From NCBI GenBank assembly GCA_023525975.1, contig CM042034.1, forward strand, positions 20,689,501 through 20,753,500: 64,000 nt of DNA. Reading direction: 5' to 3'. The stretch's first letter is position 1; the number at the start of each line of letters is the position of its first letter. The DNA comes from Smallanthus sonchifolius (lineage: Eukaryota > Streptophyta > Magnoliopsida > Asterales > Asteraceae). Both the position numbers and the translations under genes were made by a program. Positions 1-12,400 of the stretch are shown piece after piece. A model generated the notes under the pieces. That model did not search any database, was not told where the DNA came from, and was given only the letters and a program-made list of their open reading frames with translations.

Positions 1-240
1 CCTTCAACTAGAACCAACGCCCGTTTAGTGGCACAATCAAATTATGGAGAGAACCCGTTTGTCAACACATTATCTTGATAACTACTACAAAAGTGACTAT
101 CAACAACGTTTTAATTCCGTCGGTAACACATAAAATTTTGCCGGTTTACAACCACTGCAATCAGAAATATCATAACTACTCAAATGACCTAGAGCACCTG
201 TAGAGGCTAAACACTATAATCATGACATTGACACCCAAAC

Positions 241-870
241 TGTAACACCTCGAAAATTCGTAGAGAAAATACAAGTACAAGGGCCAAAGGTATGAACAAA
301 TCAAACTACAAGGACCAAAAGTGAAATTTTTGAAAAATTGGCCAATGACGGACCATCACCGTGGATAACGGTCCGTTACAGCACATGACGGACCGTCACC
401 CGTCATGACGGTCAGTGTCCCAAAAACTAGAGGTGGTTTTAGGGTTTCTGACGCATGTCCTCTAACTCAACCTTCGTGACACACTGTCACGACCCATAAC
501 GGTCCGTTACGTGGTCTGCAAGAGCGTAGCCGGCAAGCAAATGGGTGACGGGCCGTCACCCCCGGTAACGATCCGTCACAGCTCATAAATCAATCCTATA
601 AATAGTTAGCTAATTGCATGCCAATTGACTGTATCACAAAGTTATTATGATCTTAGAATTATCAGTTTCCAACGTATTAAGTATAAGCACATAATCAGTA
701 GCTTTCTTGTCTTCCGGTTTTTCCGTTATACCATAAATATAGCCCCATATATGTTTCCCACGCATAAAATTCTGCATGACATAACTCTAATAGACATAGT
801 TCTTACCATCAAGTTGGATACTAATAGACTAAAGAGTATCATCCTTTCCATCCATATTGTTAGTAGTTGA
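241..870 (+). mobile_element. Gypsy LTR-like fragment in intron 8 (copy 1)
   Basis: Starts TGTAACACCTCG, a form common to plant Ty3 LTRs, and carries a cluster of ACGGACCGT/ACGGTCCGT palindromes (345-590) just before a TATA-like CCTATAAATAG at 594-604. The 3' end of the LTR and its target duplication were not found. Copies are at 17057-17686 and 63027-63657. Confidence 0.5.
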
Positions 871-1068
871 GACAAAACCAGATAATCAAATACCCAATAC
901 CAAATACGAACGAGAACAACAACAATTGAATACCAAATTTGAACTAACAAATTGGATTATATTCCAACAACAATTCATTCTAATACGTGTTTCAATCTTA
1001 TTTCTTCTACAATTTTGGGAATCGATCTAAAGAAAAGAGTAGTATTAGGGTCATAGGAACCCTGCAAG

Positions 1069-1804
1069 CAGGGGCGGCCTTTGGGTAAAGAAACTAAAGC
1101 CACAGCTTTAAGCCATCACATCAAAAGGGCCTCCAGTTTTTTTTTTTTTTTTTTTTTTTAATTCTTAAGTTTTAATTGGATTCTACTTGGAAACTTGGTT
1201 TTTCATTCTTAAGCAAGAAGTTGATCATAATATTCTACTTGGAAAATTGATTTTTTTTGCTTATATGCTGTAGTTTTATCTATTGGTTGTTGATTGTTAT
1301 TCTGTGATATTCTATGACTTTATAAGGTTTGTGGTTAGTTGATTGTTAATTATGAAATTTGTTGCACTTAAACTTGATAATATGACTTAAAACTTGAATT
1401 TTATAATTTGTTTTAATTTGTGAATTTGCCCAAATCTATGATAAATCTTGCTCTAATCATGTCAAATCGAATTAATAAGCATGAATCTGGTTATTTTAAA
1501 AGAAAAAAGATACAGAAGCAATAAGCTGAAATGGACTCGGAAAAATGCTCTTTACTAAAATTTGTAACAACCCTAAAAGATTATGCATCTCTAAATATAC
1601 ATGAACCTCTAAATGTAGACGAACCCAAAAACGTAGATGAAATTAATTATAATAATGAACCTCGCAAAATATAAACTTTTTAGTTTATTATTAACGGTCC
1701 CAAGTCTGGATAAAGGATGAGGGGTTTATAACATAAACTTTTGTGGAAAGGGGCTTCATATTTTTTGTTAGCTTTAGGCCACCAAAATCATTGAGCCGCC
1801 CCTG
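1069..1804. mobile_element. Non-autonomous hAT element in intron 8 (copy 1)
   Basis: Ends CAGGGGCGGC and GCCGCCCCTG are inverted repeats. Flanks CCTGCAAG (1061-1068) and CCTGTAAG (1805-1812) match 7 of 8, the hAT target-duplication length. The 736-bp interior has a poly-T run and no ORF. Confidence 0.8.
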
Positions 1805-2323
1805 CCTGTAAGAAGTCCTTCGTCTGGTCAGATCGGTAAAGCGGACACTATTATTGCCATCATGGTGGATGTCTTACATACATATATACTTTTTTTGTAG
1901 TGCCACCGTAAAGGTAACACGCAACTACGCCATGTGATAATATGTTATTTTCTGTAGATATGGGATTCCGTTCCTAAGGCAGAAGCCCACAAACACATCC
2001 AGCTGAGTGAATTCTTTAACGTAAGAACCAAGATATAACACTTGGTATTTGTATTTTTTTATTTTTTTTATGAGACAGACTAGCATGCATATCAACCATA
2101 TTGTAACTTGTCATTGATTGAGTGACCAGGTTGAAGTTGTTGCGCTGTCTAGTTATGAACATGAAGAAGAAAATTTTAAAAAGCAGGTATGCATGATATT
2201 CTATATACTCTCATTTACCAACGTCTGTGGCAAATGTTACCGACCCAATCAGACCCTCCAACTTTATTAAAATTACCATCTAAACCACTAACTTTCTAAA
2301 ATTTTCATTTGACCCCTATACTA

Positions 2324-2719
2324 TCTATACTCTATAATAAATAAATGTTTTGGTGAAAACAAGTTTTTTCGCATCTCTCTTATTAATTGCACAAGTTTTC
2401 TTTAATTGTTTTTTAATGATTTTTTGTTTTCCGCCTTTATCTCCTATTAAATAATAATGATTTTTATAATTGTTTTTATAAACGTTTTTTATTTTAAAAA
2501 AAAATATATAGGTTTGTTCATAAAACATTTTTAGAAATTAAACATTTATTTCATTATTTTTATAAAACATTTTTAAAAAGTAACCATATGAAGTTTCTGA
2601 AATTTGTATTAAAAAACTATATAATATGTCATAAATATGTAATATGTAAATATTTATTATTAAGTATATATAACATTGCATTTATTCAACCCGTGTAATA
2701 CACGGAGTTTCTAACCTAG
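2324..2719 (+). mobile_element. Small non-autonomous Helitron in intron 10 (copy 1)
   Basis: Begins TCTATACTCTATAA after an A. It ends with a hairpin CCGTGTAATACACGG, a short spacer and CTAG followed by T, the standard Helitron 3' structure inserted between A and T. It is 396 bp and AT-rich with no ORF. Confidence 0.7.
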
Positions 2720-3785
2720 TATATAATATATGCTTTTAACCCCGTTAATCTTTTTACTAAATTTTATTTTTTCCAATAACTTTCGTTCGTTAACTTTTTT
2801 AAAATCGTTAAATATATTTTTTAGCTATCGTTTCAATATTAACTCATGTTTACGTCGCAACATTAATTTTATACGTTTCTTTTTGTGCTTAATCACGTTA
2901 ATATGACACCTGGTTTAATAATGACCCTCCAACTTTCTCTATTTTCATATACTACCCTTCAACTTTCTCAAATTTCTAAACTCTCAGGGTTTACCCTCAA
3001 ATTTTGTTTCTTTTTTTTCTTTTAATTTTTTAATTATTCTTTAATGAATTTGCCGTTTTAATGTTAACTTCTATTCGCGCCACAATTTATCTATTTTTCG
3101 ATCTCCAGAACCGAGTCGTGACAACTTCATACGTTTCTTTTATGTACTTAGCACGTTACTGTCTTCGCCGCGACACACGTAATGAGGTTCACAAACCCGT
3201 CGCATCACGTGAACTTTAATTATATACTTAAACACGTTAATGTCACCGTACAGCCCCGTCGCAACGCGCGGGTCATATTTTGTAGTTCATTTTAATTATC
3301 AACTTTATCTTCTTTTAGAAGAACATATACTTAACTTATTTTCTCATTTTCCTGGGGGTCTTGGAAGGTGGCTAATTTGAGGCAGAAGTTCTTTCAGTCT
3401 ATTGCACCTGGTGGACTCGCGGGTGATAGGCGATTGGTTGTTCCTGGTTCAGATTTTTCTTTAAGTGCACAGAATATCTGGAAAGATATTAAAGAAAACA
3501 AAGACCTCGACTTGCCTTCTTACAGGGTAACTGTTGTTGATACTTCTGGTCAAATCTAACGCTGTCTAGATTTTTGAAGTATTTTTTGGTAGGTTATGGT
3601 GGCTAATGTACGATGTGAAAAAATTGCTGATGAAAAATATTCTTCCTTTGCTGAAAACCAGGTGTGTGTCTATCTAACTTCTATAAACACCCGGATGTAA
3701 GAACGGCAATCTAAAACATAAGATAGAGATTACAACCATGTACCTATGATTTTGGATAAATATCCACACCAAAACAACTAAAAAT

Positions 3786-3992
3786 CAGTGGTGGACCCAG
3801 ATTTTTTTTCATGGGGTTGGAAATTTTTTGGGTCGGCTGACTAGCGATATATAAAACTAAATTTATTTTATACGGGCGATAGGGGGGGTGTTGCAAAAGA
3901 TTATGGGAACGATCAGAATTTTAACGCGTATATAACATAAAAAAAATTATGGAGGTCGGCTGCCCCATACCTAATGAATAGGCCCGCTATTG
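3786..3992. mobile_element. hAT-type MITE in intron 12 (copy 1)
   Basis: Imperfect terminal inverted repeats CAGTGGTGGACC and GGCCCGCTATTG. Flanks CTAAAAAT (3778-3785) and CTAGAAAT (3993-4000) match 7 of 8. It is 207 bp and non-coding. Confidence 0.65.
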
Positions 3993-4253
3993 CTAGAAAT
4001 GTGATCGAAGATTAAACACACAATAACCGTCAAGCCAAGCCCGAGCTCTAACTTGTTCAAAGCTCTACGTCTAAAGCTTGAGCTATCGATCTCGACTCGG
4101 GCACTCTCTATATATGGATATTTATAACTCTAATTATATATATAGCATATTATATATTATTTAGTTTCTTATTATATGTATATATATTAGTAATTATTAT
4201 ATAATTATATTATATTTATATAAAGAAATATTATTATTATTATATGTATATAA

Positions 4254-4587
4254 GAGCATTTACATCAGTTTCTTCATATTTATCTCTATAATTTAACTAA
4301 ATATCATATTTTTTTTAAGTTTATCTTTAAATTTGTTTTAACCTCACACATCTCATTCTCTATCTCTATCTCACTCACAAACACTTATTTTATTATTTTT
4401 TCTCTTTTCTACACACTCACAAAAAATATAGAGATTTATGAAATAGATCTCTATATTTAGAGAATCTCTAGTTAGTTAACTATAAAATTTAAAGATGCAG
4501 ATAGAGATGCTGATGTGGGTTTAAAATAAAAGAAAACTCTAAATAATAAAGATAGATATGGATATAGAGATGCTGATGTGAATGCTC
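4254..4587. mobile_element. Tourist-like MITE in intron 12 (copy 1)
   Basis: Ends GAGCATTTACATCAG and CTGATGTGAATGCTC are inverted repeats with one or two mismatches, flanked by TAA on both sides as for PIF/Harbinger-derived MITEs. The 334-bp body folds on itself (AGAGATTT...AGATCTCT region). Confidence 0.7.
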
Positions 4588-4832
4588 TAAACAATAGGCT
4601 GCTTTAGACATGAACTAATCAACAATAATGGTTTTTGAAGCTCATCTCAAGCTTGTTTGAATCAATTTAGACTTAAGCTTAATTGTGAACTTGTTTAATC
4701 ATTTAAACTTTTAATGAGTTTATCTCGAATAGTTCACTAGCGGCTGAGTTAATTTATACCCCTATTTCAGGCTCGATAACACGGAGAGAGACAATCTTAA
4801 GTGTGTGAGGATAAATCTATACATGGTCTGCC

Positions 4833-6196
4833 CTATTTTAAAAGGTCTGTGAATATGGGACCTTGTAATAAAAAGATAGCGAGCTATTTGTCACCTCACA
4901 GACTCAGAAGAAGAGGTAATTGAATGCATACATTCGGAGGAGGTAAACTCATCCCCCCACGGTTCTATATACATAATTGTTTCTACACAAAAAAGTTTGT
5001 TCGGTGAGCATATGGGTGGTCCTCAAGCATTACCTCGGTCAGATCCACCTTATCACCTTCTAGCTAAAAGTGATGTAGGGACTCATAGGTTGTGTGAAAG
5101 GCCCCACATATCCCATCGTTAAGGTCATGATTCCTCAAGCATTACCTCGATCAAATCCACCTTATCCGCCTTCTGTTTAAAGGTGATACAAGGATTCGTA
5201 GGTTTTGTGAAAGACCCCATATACACTCTCACAATGAAGATAGAAGAAAAAGATAGCTTGGACGCTTCATGGCAAAAGTAAGAAACCCAAAAATATCTGA
5301 ATCAAGAAGCATCAAAACAATGGTACATCCAGGACAAAAACATAGATCAAGGTCATGTAGGCCAAGCGTTACTCAACCTACACAAGTCACCACGTTACGA
5401 AAAAAGGTTGATAATGGTTGCAAGGCAACTAGACGACAATAATAAATTGTCCGGGGGACTTAGCATTACATCCCCACACGGCACCCGGCTATAGACTTAG
5501 GAGTCTAAGATGATGCGGCTTGCATTGCATAAACTAGGGGGACTCGTAAGGCTATCCCCCATCAACGGCCTAACGGCGAGGCCCAAAATACGAGAACAAA
5601 AACATAACTAGAGTTTGACATAGCATGGACAGGTTGAGTCCTTTATCCTTATCATAAATAACAAGCACAAAGGACTCGGGGGACTTGTAGGAGCTACCCC
5701 CCGATTAAGGACTTGTAAAAGCTACCACCTGATTAATGAAACCAATGGTGAAGCCCAAATAGCAGGAACAAGCCCAAGATGGCCAGGCCCATCTTAGAAG
5801 GCCCATTAGGGTAAAAGGTCCACAACACCTACTATAAATATGGAGGCATAACCCCCATATGGAACCAGGTTCTTCTCCCTCATTTCCACCCTCTTTTCTA
5901 TCTGATATACTCATTTTCTTATATATGTTTAACCATCTTGATGATGATACTGACTTGAGCGTCGGAGTGCCCTCGGGGGCAACCCCCCCGGGCCCTCTAA
6001 CGAGCATTTCCTGTGGATGCAGTTCTGATCAAGACCCAAGAAGATGACGGATCTGACTACGTATAGTCATGAAGGAGCCCTTAGGGGTCCCCAGTGATGG
6101 GACTCACAGTGAGACGTGACATAAGTACTCTTTCGGGGATACTAGAAAAGAGCAACTACTACCCATTACTCCTCGGTGTGGATACTGACTGCTACA
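4833..6196 (+). mobile_element. 3' end of Tat-like LTR element, LTR at 5686-6196
   Basis: The LTR begins TGTAGGAGCTACC and ends GACTGCTACA. It is preceded by a G-rich tract (ACTCGGGGGACT) that could be the polypurine tract. TATA-like ACTATAAATATGG lies at about 5831. No coding sequence was recognised in 4833-5685. The left edge is the rearrangement junction, so the element is 5'-truncated here. Confidence 0.6.
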
Positions 6197-6489
6197 CTGA
6201 CGATGAAAACACAATCTGAAATGTTTAAAAACCAGTAAAAATAGTCAAATTAACAAATTATATATTGTATATTATTAATATGAATTTTGTTTTTGCAAAA
6301 TGAAACAAATGTTATGCCTTTTTGCATCCATAAGCTTCCATAACTTACAACAGAGTTAAAGTACCAACAATATTGTTGTCATAATACATCAATAGCCTTT
6401 GCATGCTTTTACCAACACTTTTATCATCTATTATGTAATTTTGGTATTTCAGATAACTTATCATACATCAGGTATTTTGTTTATATACT

Positions 6490-8740
6490 CTATTCGTGAA
6501 GTACTTAGTACTTTACGGAAGGAAAAACTGTACGCCAAATTCTCAAAATGTGCATTATGGTTAAGAGAAGTTCAATTTCTGAGTCATGTTATAAACGTAG
6601 GAGGTATCTCAGTAGACCCAGCAAAGGTAGAGGCTGTAATGAAATGGTCTCCACATAAGAATCCATCGGAAGTTAGAAGTTTCTTGGGTTTAGCCGACTA
6701 TTATAGAAGGTTCATCCAGAACTTCTCTAAGATAGCCACCCCATTAACTAATCTAACTCGAAAGAATTCATAATACGAATGGAATGCGGCACAAGAGAAG
6801 GCATTCAAGATATTGAAAGAAAGATTGACAAAAGCTCTAGTTCTGGCATTGCTAGAAGGAGTAGAAGACTTTGTGGCGTATTCCGATGCCTCAAAACTTG
6901 GGTTAGTATGTGTTCTAATGCAAAGAGGAAAGGTGATAGCCTACGCCTCTCGACAGCTAAAGACACATGAAGTAAATTATCCAACCCATGATCTAGAATT
7001 AGCTACAGTAGTATTTGCACTAAAGATCTGGAGGCATTATCTGTATGGAACGAAGTGTACGATTTACACAGACCACAAGAGTTTTAGATATTTCTTTGAC
7101 CAAAAGGATTTAAACACGAGGCAACGACGATGGTTGGAACTGGTCAAGGGTTATGATTGTGAGATCTTATATCATCCCGGAAAGGCTAACGTAGTAGCCG
7201 ATGCTCTAAGTCAAAAGGAAGAGCATCATCCTATTCGGGTGAAAGCATATAAGTTAGTGATAACACCTGATTTATTGAGCCAACTTCGAGACACACTAAT
7301 CGAAGCATTATAAAATGAGAATGTTAAGAAAGAAATAATGGCTAGTCAGGAGAAATTTCTTGAAGAGAATGAATTTAAAGTCAAGACTTGATTTGGTCGT
7401 ATGTGGATACCACGATCAGGTGAGTTTAGACTTAAGATTCTTGATGAAGCTCATAAATCAAGATATTCTATTCAACCGGGTACTACAAAGATGTACCAAG
7501 ATCTGCGCAAAGATTATTAGTGGCCCGGAATGAAATTTGATATCATGAAATATGTAGCTAAATGCTTAACTTTCCTACAAGTTAAAACAGAACATCAAAA
7601 GCCATACGAAAGGTTACAACCATTAGAAATCCCAGAATGGAAGTGGGAATATCTCAGTATGGACTTCATAACCAAGCTACCAAAGACAGCTAGGGGTTAT
7701 GATACCATTTGGGTGGTTGTAGACCGGTTAACTAAAAGTGCTCATTTCTTAGCAATACGTGAGACATGCTCTTCATAAAAGTTAGATGATTTATTCATCA
7801 AAGAAATTGTTTCCAGACATGGAGTGCTAGTCTCGATTGTCTCTAATCGAGATACTCGTTTCACTTCACGTTTTTGGAAAAAGTTCCATGAGGAGATGGG
7901 AACTAGATTATTAATCAGTACGGCATATCATCCTCAAACTGAAGGACAAAGTGAGAGGACAATACAAACTCTCGAAGATATGCTGCGTGCTTGTATAATT
8001 GATTTCGGTGGAAGTTGGGATAGCTATCTGCCATTAGCAGAGTTCTCATACAATAACAACTACCATTCCAGTATTGGTATGCCGCCATATGATATGTTAT
8101 ATGGTAGAAGATGTAGGACTCCTGTATGTTGGGGAGAAGTTGGTCAGAAAGAGTTGGGCAGCAAAGAAATAGTTCAAGCCACGTCAGAAAAGCTTAACTT
8201 AATCAAAGCCCATTTGAAAGCTGCACAAGATAGAAAGAAGTCATACTCAGACAAGAGACGTAGACCAATAGAATTCCAAGAAGGAGAGTATGTCTTGTTG
8301 AAAGTATCTCCTTGGAAAGGTCTAATCCGATTCAAGAAACGTGGAAAGCTAAGTCCGCGATTCACTGGTCCTTTCAAAATCATTAAAGAGTTGGAAATGT
8401 AGCTTATCAGTTAGACCTACCTGAAGAATTGAATAAGATACACAACACATTCCATGTATCTTATTTAAGGAAATGTTTAGCAGATGAAGCTGCATATATT
8501 CCTTTAGAAGAAATAGAAGTTGATGATAGACTAACCTATGTTGAAGAGCCTATTAAGATTCTAGACACAAAAGAGAAGTAGCTACGCCATAAAACAATCA
8601 AACAAGTGTTAGTACAATGGAAGTATAGAAAAGGGTCAGAGATGACATGGGAAAGTGAAGATGAAATGAGGAAAAGTTATCCTCAATTATTTAAGGATTA
8701 ACAGGTTTCGAGGACGAAACCTAATTTAAGGGGGGAGAGT
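6490..8740 (+). pseudogene. Ty3/gypsy pol fragment (RT end, RNase H, integrase), copy 1
   Basis: Homology to the intron-16 gypsy element starts abruptly at TTCGTGAAGTACTTAG. Order: end of RT ([21 protein letters not shown]), RNase H ([34 protein letters not shown]), integrase core ([37 protein letters not shown]), then GPY/F-like (GPFKIIKEL) and a chromodomain-like tail ([17 protein letters not shown]). In-frame stops interrupt it at about 6771, 7310, 7390, 7520 and 7776. The gag, protease and RT core are missing. It ends at a GGGGGGAGAGT polypurine tract directly before an LTR. Confidence 0.85.
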
Positions 8741-9561
8741 TGTAACATCCCAAAATTTAAAGAAATTAAAGTCTAGGGGCTAAAGTATAATTAGCCCAAA
8801 GTATAAGGTGAGGACTGGTTGGTGAGTAAATCAAGCATATACATGAAATGAAAACAAATGCTTGATATATTTGGGAGGCTGTGAGTCAAAGATACTCAAG
8901 GTCCCAAATGAAATGAGATACCTGGCCTATAAGGTGGATCTCAATAAATAAAGAAGAAAAGAAAAGAAAAGGGAAACTCTAGGCCTACGGGACTGAAAGA
9001 GTAAACTATAGGCCTTCGGGGCTGAAAGAGTAAAAGATTCCAAGCCTACGGCACTGAGGAATGAATAAGTTTTTGTGACAAATGCAAGGATGCCTATACT
9101 GACGAGTATAAGGACCTTTCCAATACTCAGACCGGAGGTACGACATGTGATGGTTGCGTGGGGGTTAGCATACCCATAAAATATACGAAAAACATGACCG
9201 GAGGTATGTCCGGAGATGGTCACGTGGGCTCGAGAGCCCCAGACAACTTGAATAATAAGAACCAAAAAGGGTTCATAATAAAATGAACGATGCAGTGTAC
9301 TTACTTAGCGTAAACTAATTAAAAAACATTTTCCAAACACTGTAGGAAAGAAGCACGTGGAATAAAGTTTCTTATGGACGAGGCTGGTCGGATTTGAAAG
9401 ATCCCTATATAGGATAATGAAATTATATTATCCTTGTAACACAATATATTATTATAAATGAAAAAGTTACCTTAGCCATTATGGCAAGGTTTTTACTGAT
9501 ATGGGACATGTTTTCCGCAATAAACTCTGATAAAATAATAAGGAAAAAGTAGGGTGTTTCA
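8741..9561 (+). mobile_element. Gypsy LTR, 821 bp, copy 1
   Basis: TGTAACATCCC to GGGTGTTTCA (TG...CA), right after the polypurine tract. Compared with the LTR at 28249-30266 it lacks about 1.2 kb of the front part, including the TATA region, so it is probably promoterless. Confidence 0.7.
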
Positions 9562-9987
9562 GAAATTGCCAATGAACATGAGACTGTTGAAACATATCAT
9601 AAGAAATATTCATGTGTAACTATTTATCTAACTGTTTACTCACTTACTTCATATCTTATGTAAACATACGAACTCACCGCTTTATAGCTAACCTTTTAAG
9701 CATATTTTTTTAGGTAACAAATGTTTAGCAAACAAACATACATGATATTAAGTACTATAGAAGATTTATGAATCTTCAAGATGTACTAGGAACTAAGTTT
9801 TATGTAATATTTTAGAAATGAATGCATTTAGTTATTTTCTTTTAAACAATGTGTTCATGATTTCCATACAACTATCTCAACCCGTATTTCCGCCTTAAAC
9901 GGGCTGTGACATATATATTACGTGTGTAATTTTTTTATACGGTTTTCATGGGTTTCTCATATCAAGTGGGTTTTCAAAATATCTTTT

Positions 9988-10023
<36 letters not shown>

Positions 10024-10808
10024 TACATTGAAAACCAATTGAGTTAAGAAAACTATGGAAACCAATGTGTGGTTCTCATTATGCGACCTAATCACATTTA
10101 CCAAATCCACCTTTTTGTCTTGAAGGGTAGTATAATAAATTCACTAATGAAGTTTTACCGTTTGGTGTGTGACAAACCAGGATCTCAGACATTAGTTACA
10201 TCAAACGACACTATATGGGACATAAATGAAATATCATTAAAGTTCAGAGTTAATGCGGAAGCGTTTAAACAAGAAAGTAAATGCGCAAAACAAATGCGCT
10301 CAAGTCTAATAAGACAAGTAAATTGTTTTAAATGTTTGTATAAGGATGAAATGATAATAGGACTCCATGCATGTCCTAAGTGTGCAACCTGTGCCTTAGC
10401 GACCTGAGAAACATGTAATAAAAAGTGTCAACACGAGGTTGGTGAGTTCACAGGTTTGCAAGTGAATAAACTGTTTGAGTGTTTGCAGGATCCACATACA
10501 TAAGTCACACCTATTGTTAGCTAGACAATGTACAAGTTACTCTAAGCGTTCACAACCAAAGCTGACTGTTTGTGTTTAAATGCCTCCCGCCAGGACTATC
10601 AACTCTTGCAATGTGATTAGGCCAACATTTCACCCGTTCGACCTCCAATCGAGTTAGCGCGACTAACCCGGGTGGGGTTTGTGAAACTCAGTAGTACTAC
10701 TAATCATTACCACGCTAAGATCCATATTAATGGTTCGATGTGTGTGAGGACTTTCAATGATAGTGTTTGCACTTAGGTAAACAAGTGGTAGTGAAATATT
10801 ATGGGATC
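9562..10808. other. Non-coding stretch with AT microsatellite
   Basis: Nothing recognisable apart from a TA-repeat at about 9990-10020. A 112-codon open frame at 10069-10407 has no family resemblance and no supporting signals. The copy at 55534-56765 has a shorter TA tract and a 10-bp deletion near 55917. Confidence 0.5.
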
Positions 10809-10810
10809 CG

Positions 10811-11005
10811 TTTTTGTCTGTATACCTGCTTCTCCTCCAACAAGAAAGCAAGTAACATAATGTTTGTTTGTATGCCTGTTTCTCCCCCAACGGGAAAACA
10901 AGTAAAAGTATGATTGCTTGTGTGCATGTTTCTCCCCCAATGGAAAACAAGTAAAAGATGTTTTTTTGTGTACATGTTTCTCCCCAACAGGAAAACGAGT
11001 AAAAA
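10811..11005. repeat. Tandem repeat, about 49 bp x 4 (block Y copy 1)
   Basis: Four units containing TGTTTCTCCCCCAAC and GAAAACAAGTAAAAG, each slightly different. The setting resembles an LTR element leader, but no LTR was defined. The copy is at 56768-56962. Confidence 0.8.
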
Positions 11006-11655
11006 GGGGCTGTGAAACTCACCTGAGTCTGAGTAGAGCGTAGTGATTAGCACCACACAAGGATGCAACACTAACCACGAATGGATTGCACGCGGACAAT
11101 CTATGAATGCCCTAGAATAAGATGTGACAGTTAGGAACACGTAAGAGTTTGTGACAACGACACGGAAAGATCGAACGTTCTAAAATATACTTAGGATCAA
11201 CGGTTAGACAAACGTGTCCTCGGGTTTATAGAATTTCTTAATTTAATAATTAAGATAGATGCGATTCGTATCGAAAGTTTCTAATTACGAATAATATTAT
11301 TAAATATGTATTCGTGTGTTTTTACCATTAAAATAATGGTTTAGAGAAAATAATATTATTATATTATTTTTAAGTTGGAGAGATAAGACGATAATTAAAT
11401 ACGTGACAAAAATAATAAATATATTATTTTTATTCGAACTTTTAAGCTTAGGTAATAATATAATAATTGTCTAGGAAATAATATAATAAATTATATTATT
11501 TTTAATTTAAACAAAATATTCAAAAATGTGTTATAAATTCAATCCCGGGCCTACGGTTGTTTTCCGGGTTCAAAACGTATTAATATACCAATAAGATAAT
11601 ATAGGAAGTGTTTTTATATAAAAATATGATGTAAAAAGTTGCTTAGAAAAAGAAT

Positions 11656-11734
11656 AGGGTTAGACAGACTCGAACCTGGGTCTCTCCTCTATCAGCTCAA
11701 GGCCTTAACCAGTTCACCCGCTAGGGTGATGGCG
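11656..11734 (-). other. tRNA-related sequence, possible SINE head (copy 1)
   Basis: Read on the minus strand there is an A-box-like TAGCGGGTGAACTGGTTAAG and, at normal Pol III spacing, a B-box-like GGTTCGAGTCT. The acceptor and T stems do not pair well, so this is not a working tRNA; a tRNA-derived SINE or relic is more likely. No A-rich tail or target duplication was found. The copy is at 57601-57680. Confidence 0.45.
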
Positions 11735-12304
11735 TACTACACCCGAACCAAATGGTTTTAACACAGAGGTTTCCTGTGTTCTTCCCCCTACGAACCAAGT
11801 TCAAACATCAGTCCCAAATCTAACAAATCCAATTACGATTGATCTTAGAAACATAAGGTTTTATTCCTCAATGAATTTCGAACCTGAGGTTAAGTTTAAT
11901 TGTAAAAACAACAAGTTTAGGTTGGTTATATTCTCGATTGAAATCCAGAAACCCTAGGTTCTAACATGAATTCGATTGGATAAATACTGATAAGATTAAG
12001 AGTCGAGATCATATGGCTTTCAAAGAGTGAATGTTTGCGAATCTAACCATATAGTTTAATTGCGTTGAGATCGGGTCTAGGGTGTAGTTCGATTAAGCCC
12101 AAATTCGTATGAACCCTAGGATTGGTTCGAGTTCAATTCGTTGCTATAAGCCTCAATTAGTTTAGGGCTTTTGTTCTACAGATGGAAAAGAGTCTAAGGG
12201 TGTGATTGGTTACCTTGAATGATACCGAATTGATGGAGATCGGCTAGACCATAGTTGCGGCTTCGACGTGTTGGTCCCCGACGTCTCCGGCTAACTCTTG
12301 GTTT

Positions 12305-12343
12305 TCTCTGGAACCCACCCATATATATATATATATGGTGCCG

Positions 12344-12396
<53 letters not shown>
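12305..12396. repeat. AT dinucleotide tracts before MITE
   Basis: Two (TA)n runs split by GGTGCCGT. The second is about 50 bp here and longer in the copy ending at 58347. Confidence 0.9.

Positions 12397-12400
<4 letters not shown>

Larger units (their letters stand above)
1..4832 (+). pseudogene. RHD3: RHD3-like copy 1, 3'-truncated (exons 9-12 visible)
   Basis: The window opens inside intron 8 of another RHD3 copy. Visible exons are 1958-2020 ([12 protein letters not shown]...), 2130-2186, 3368-3526 and 3593-3661; I saw no coding difference from copy 2. After exon 12 the intron continues for about 1.17 kb. At 4830-4832 it joins retroelement sequence that in the other repeat lies upstream of the next gene. 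Exons 13-21, which encode the rest of the helical domain and the membrane anchor, are absent. The GTPase half presumably lies just left of the window. A product would stop near residue 309 plus read-through residues and would lack any membrane anchor, so I call it a truncated gene. Whether it is transcribed cannot be told from sequence. Confidence 0.85.
1..4832. repeat. Tandem block X, copy 1
   Basis: Matches 16817-21649 almost base for base (about 8 substitutions seen by eye, plus homopolymer length changes) and matches 62787-64000. It holds introns 8-12 and exons 9-12 of the RHD3 gene, two hAT MITEs, a Helitron and a Tourist-like MITE. Confidence 0.95.

Noticed and set aside
625..870. 81-codon open frame repeated at 17441 and 63412
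   Set aside because: It is inside an LTR-like fragment in an intron and repeats only because block X is duplicated; no family resemblance.
5705..6047. Overlapping open frames on both strands in the Tat-like LTR
   Set aside because: LTR sequence with TG/CA ends; frames are non-coding and recur with every LTR copy.
10069..10407. 112-codon open frame, also at 56026
   Set aside because: No recognisable domain, no splice or promoter support, and inside repeat-like non-coding DNA; conservation is explained by the block duplication.
10663..11140. Two minus-strand open frames of about 115 codons
   Set aside because: Produced by the 49-bp tandem repeat; a multiple-of-repeat artefact, not a protein.
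11656..11734. Functional tRNA gene
   Set aside because: A- and B-box-like motifs only; the acceptor and T stems do not pair and no convincing anticodon arm forms.
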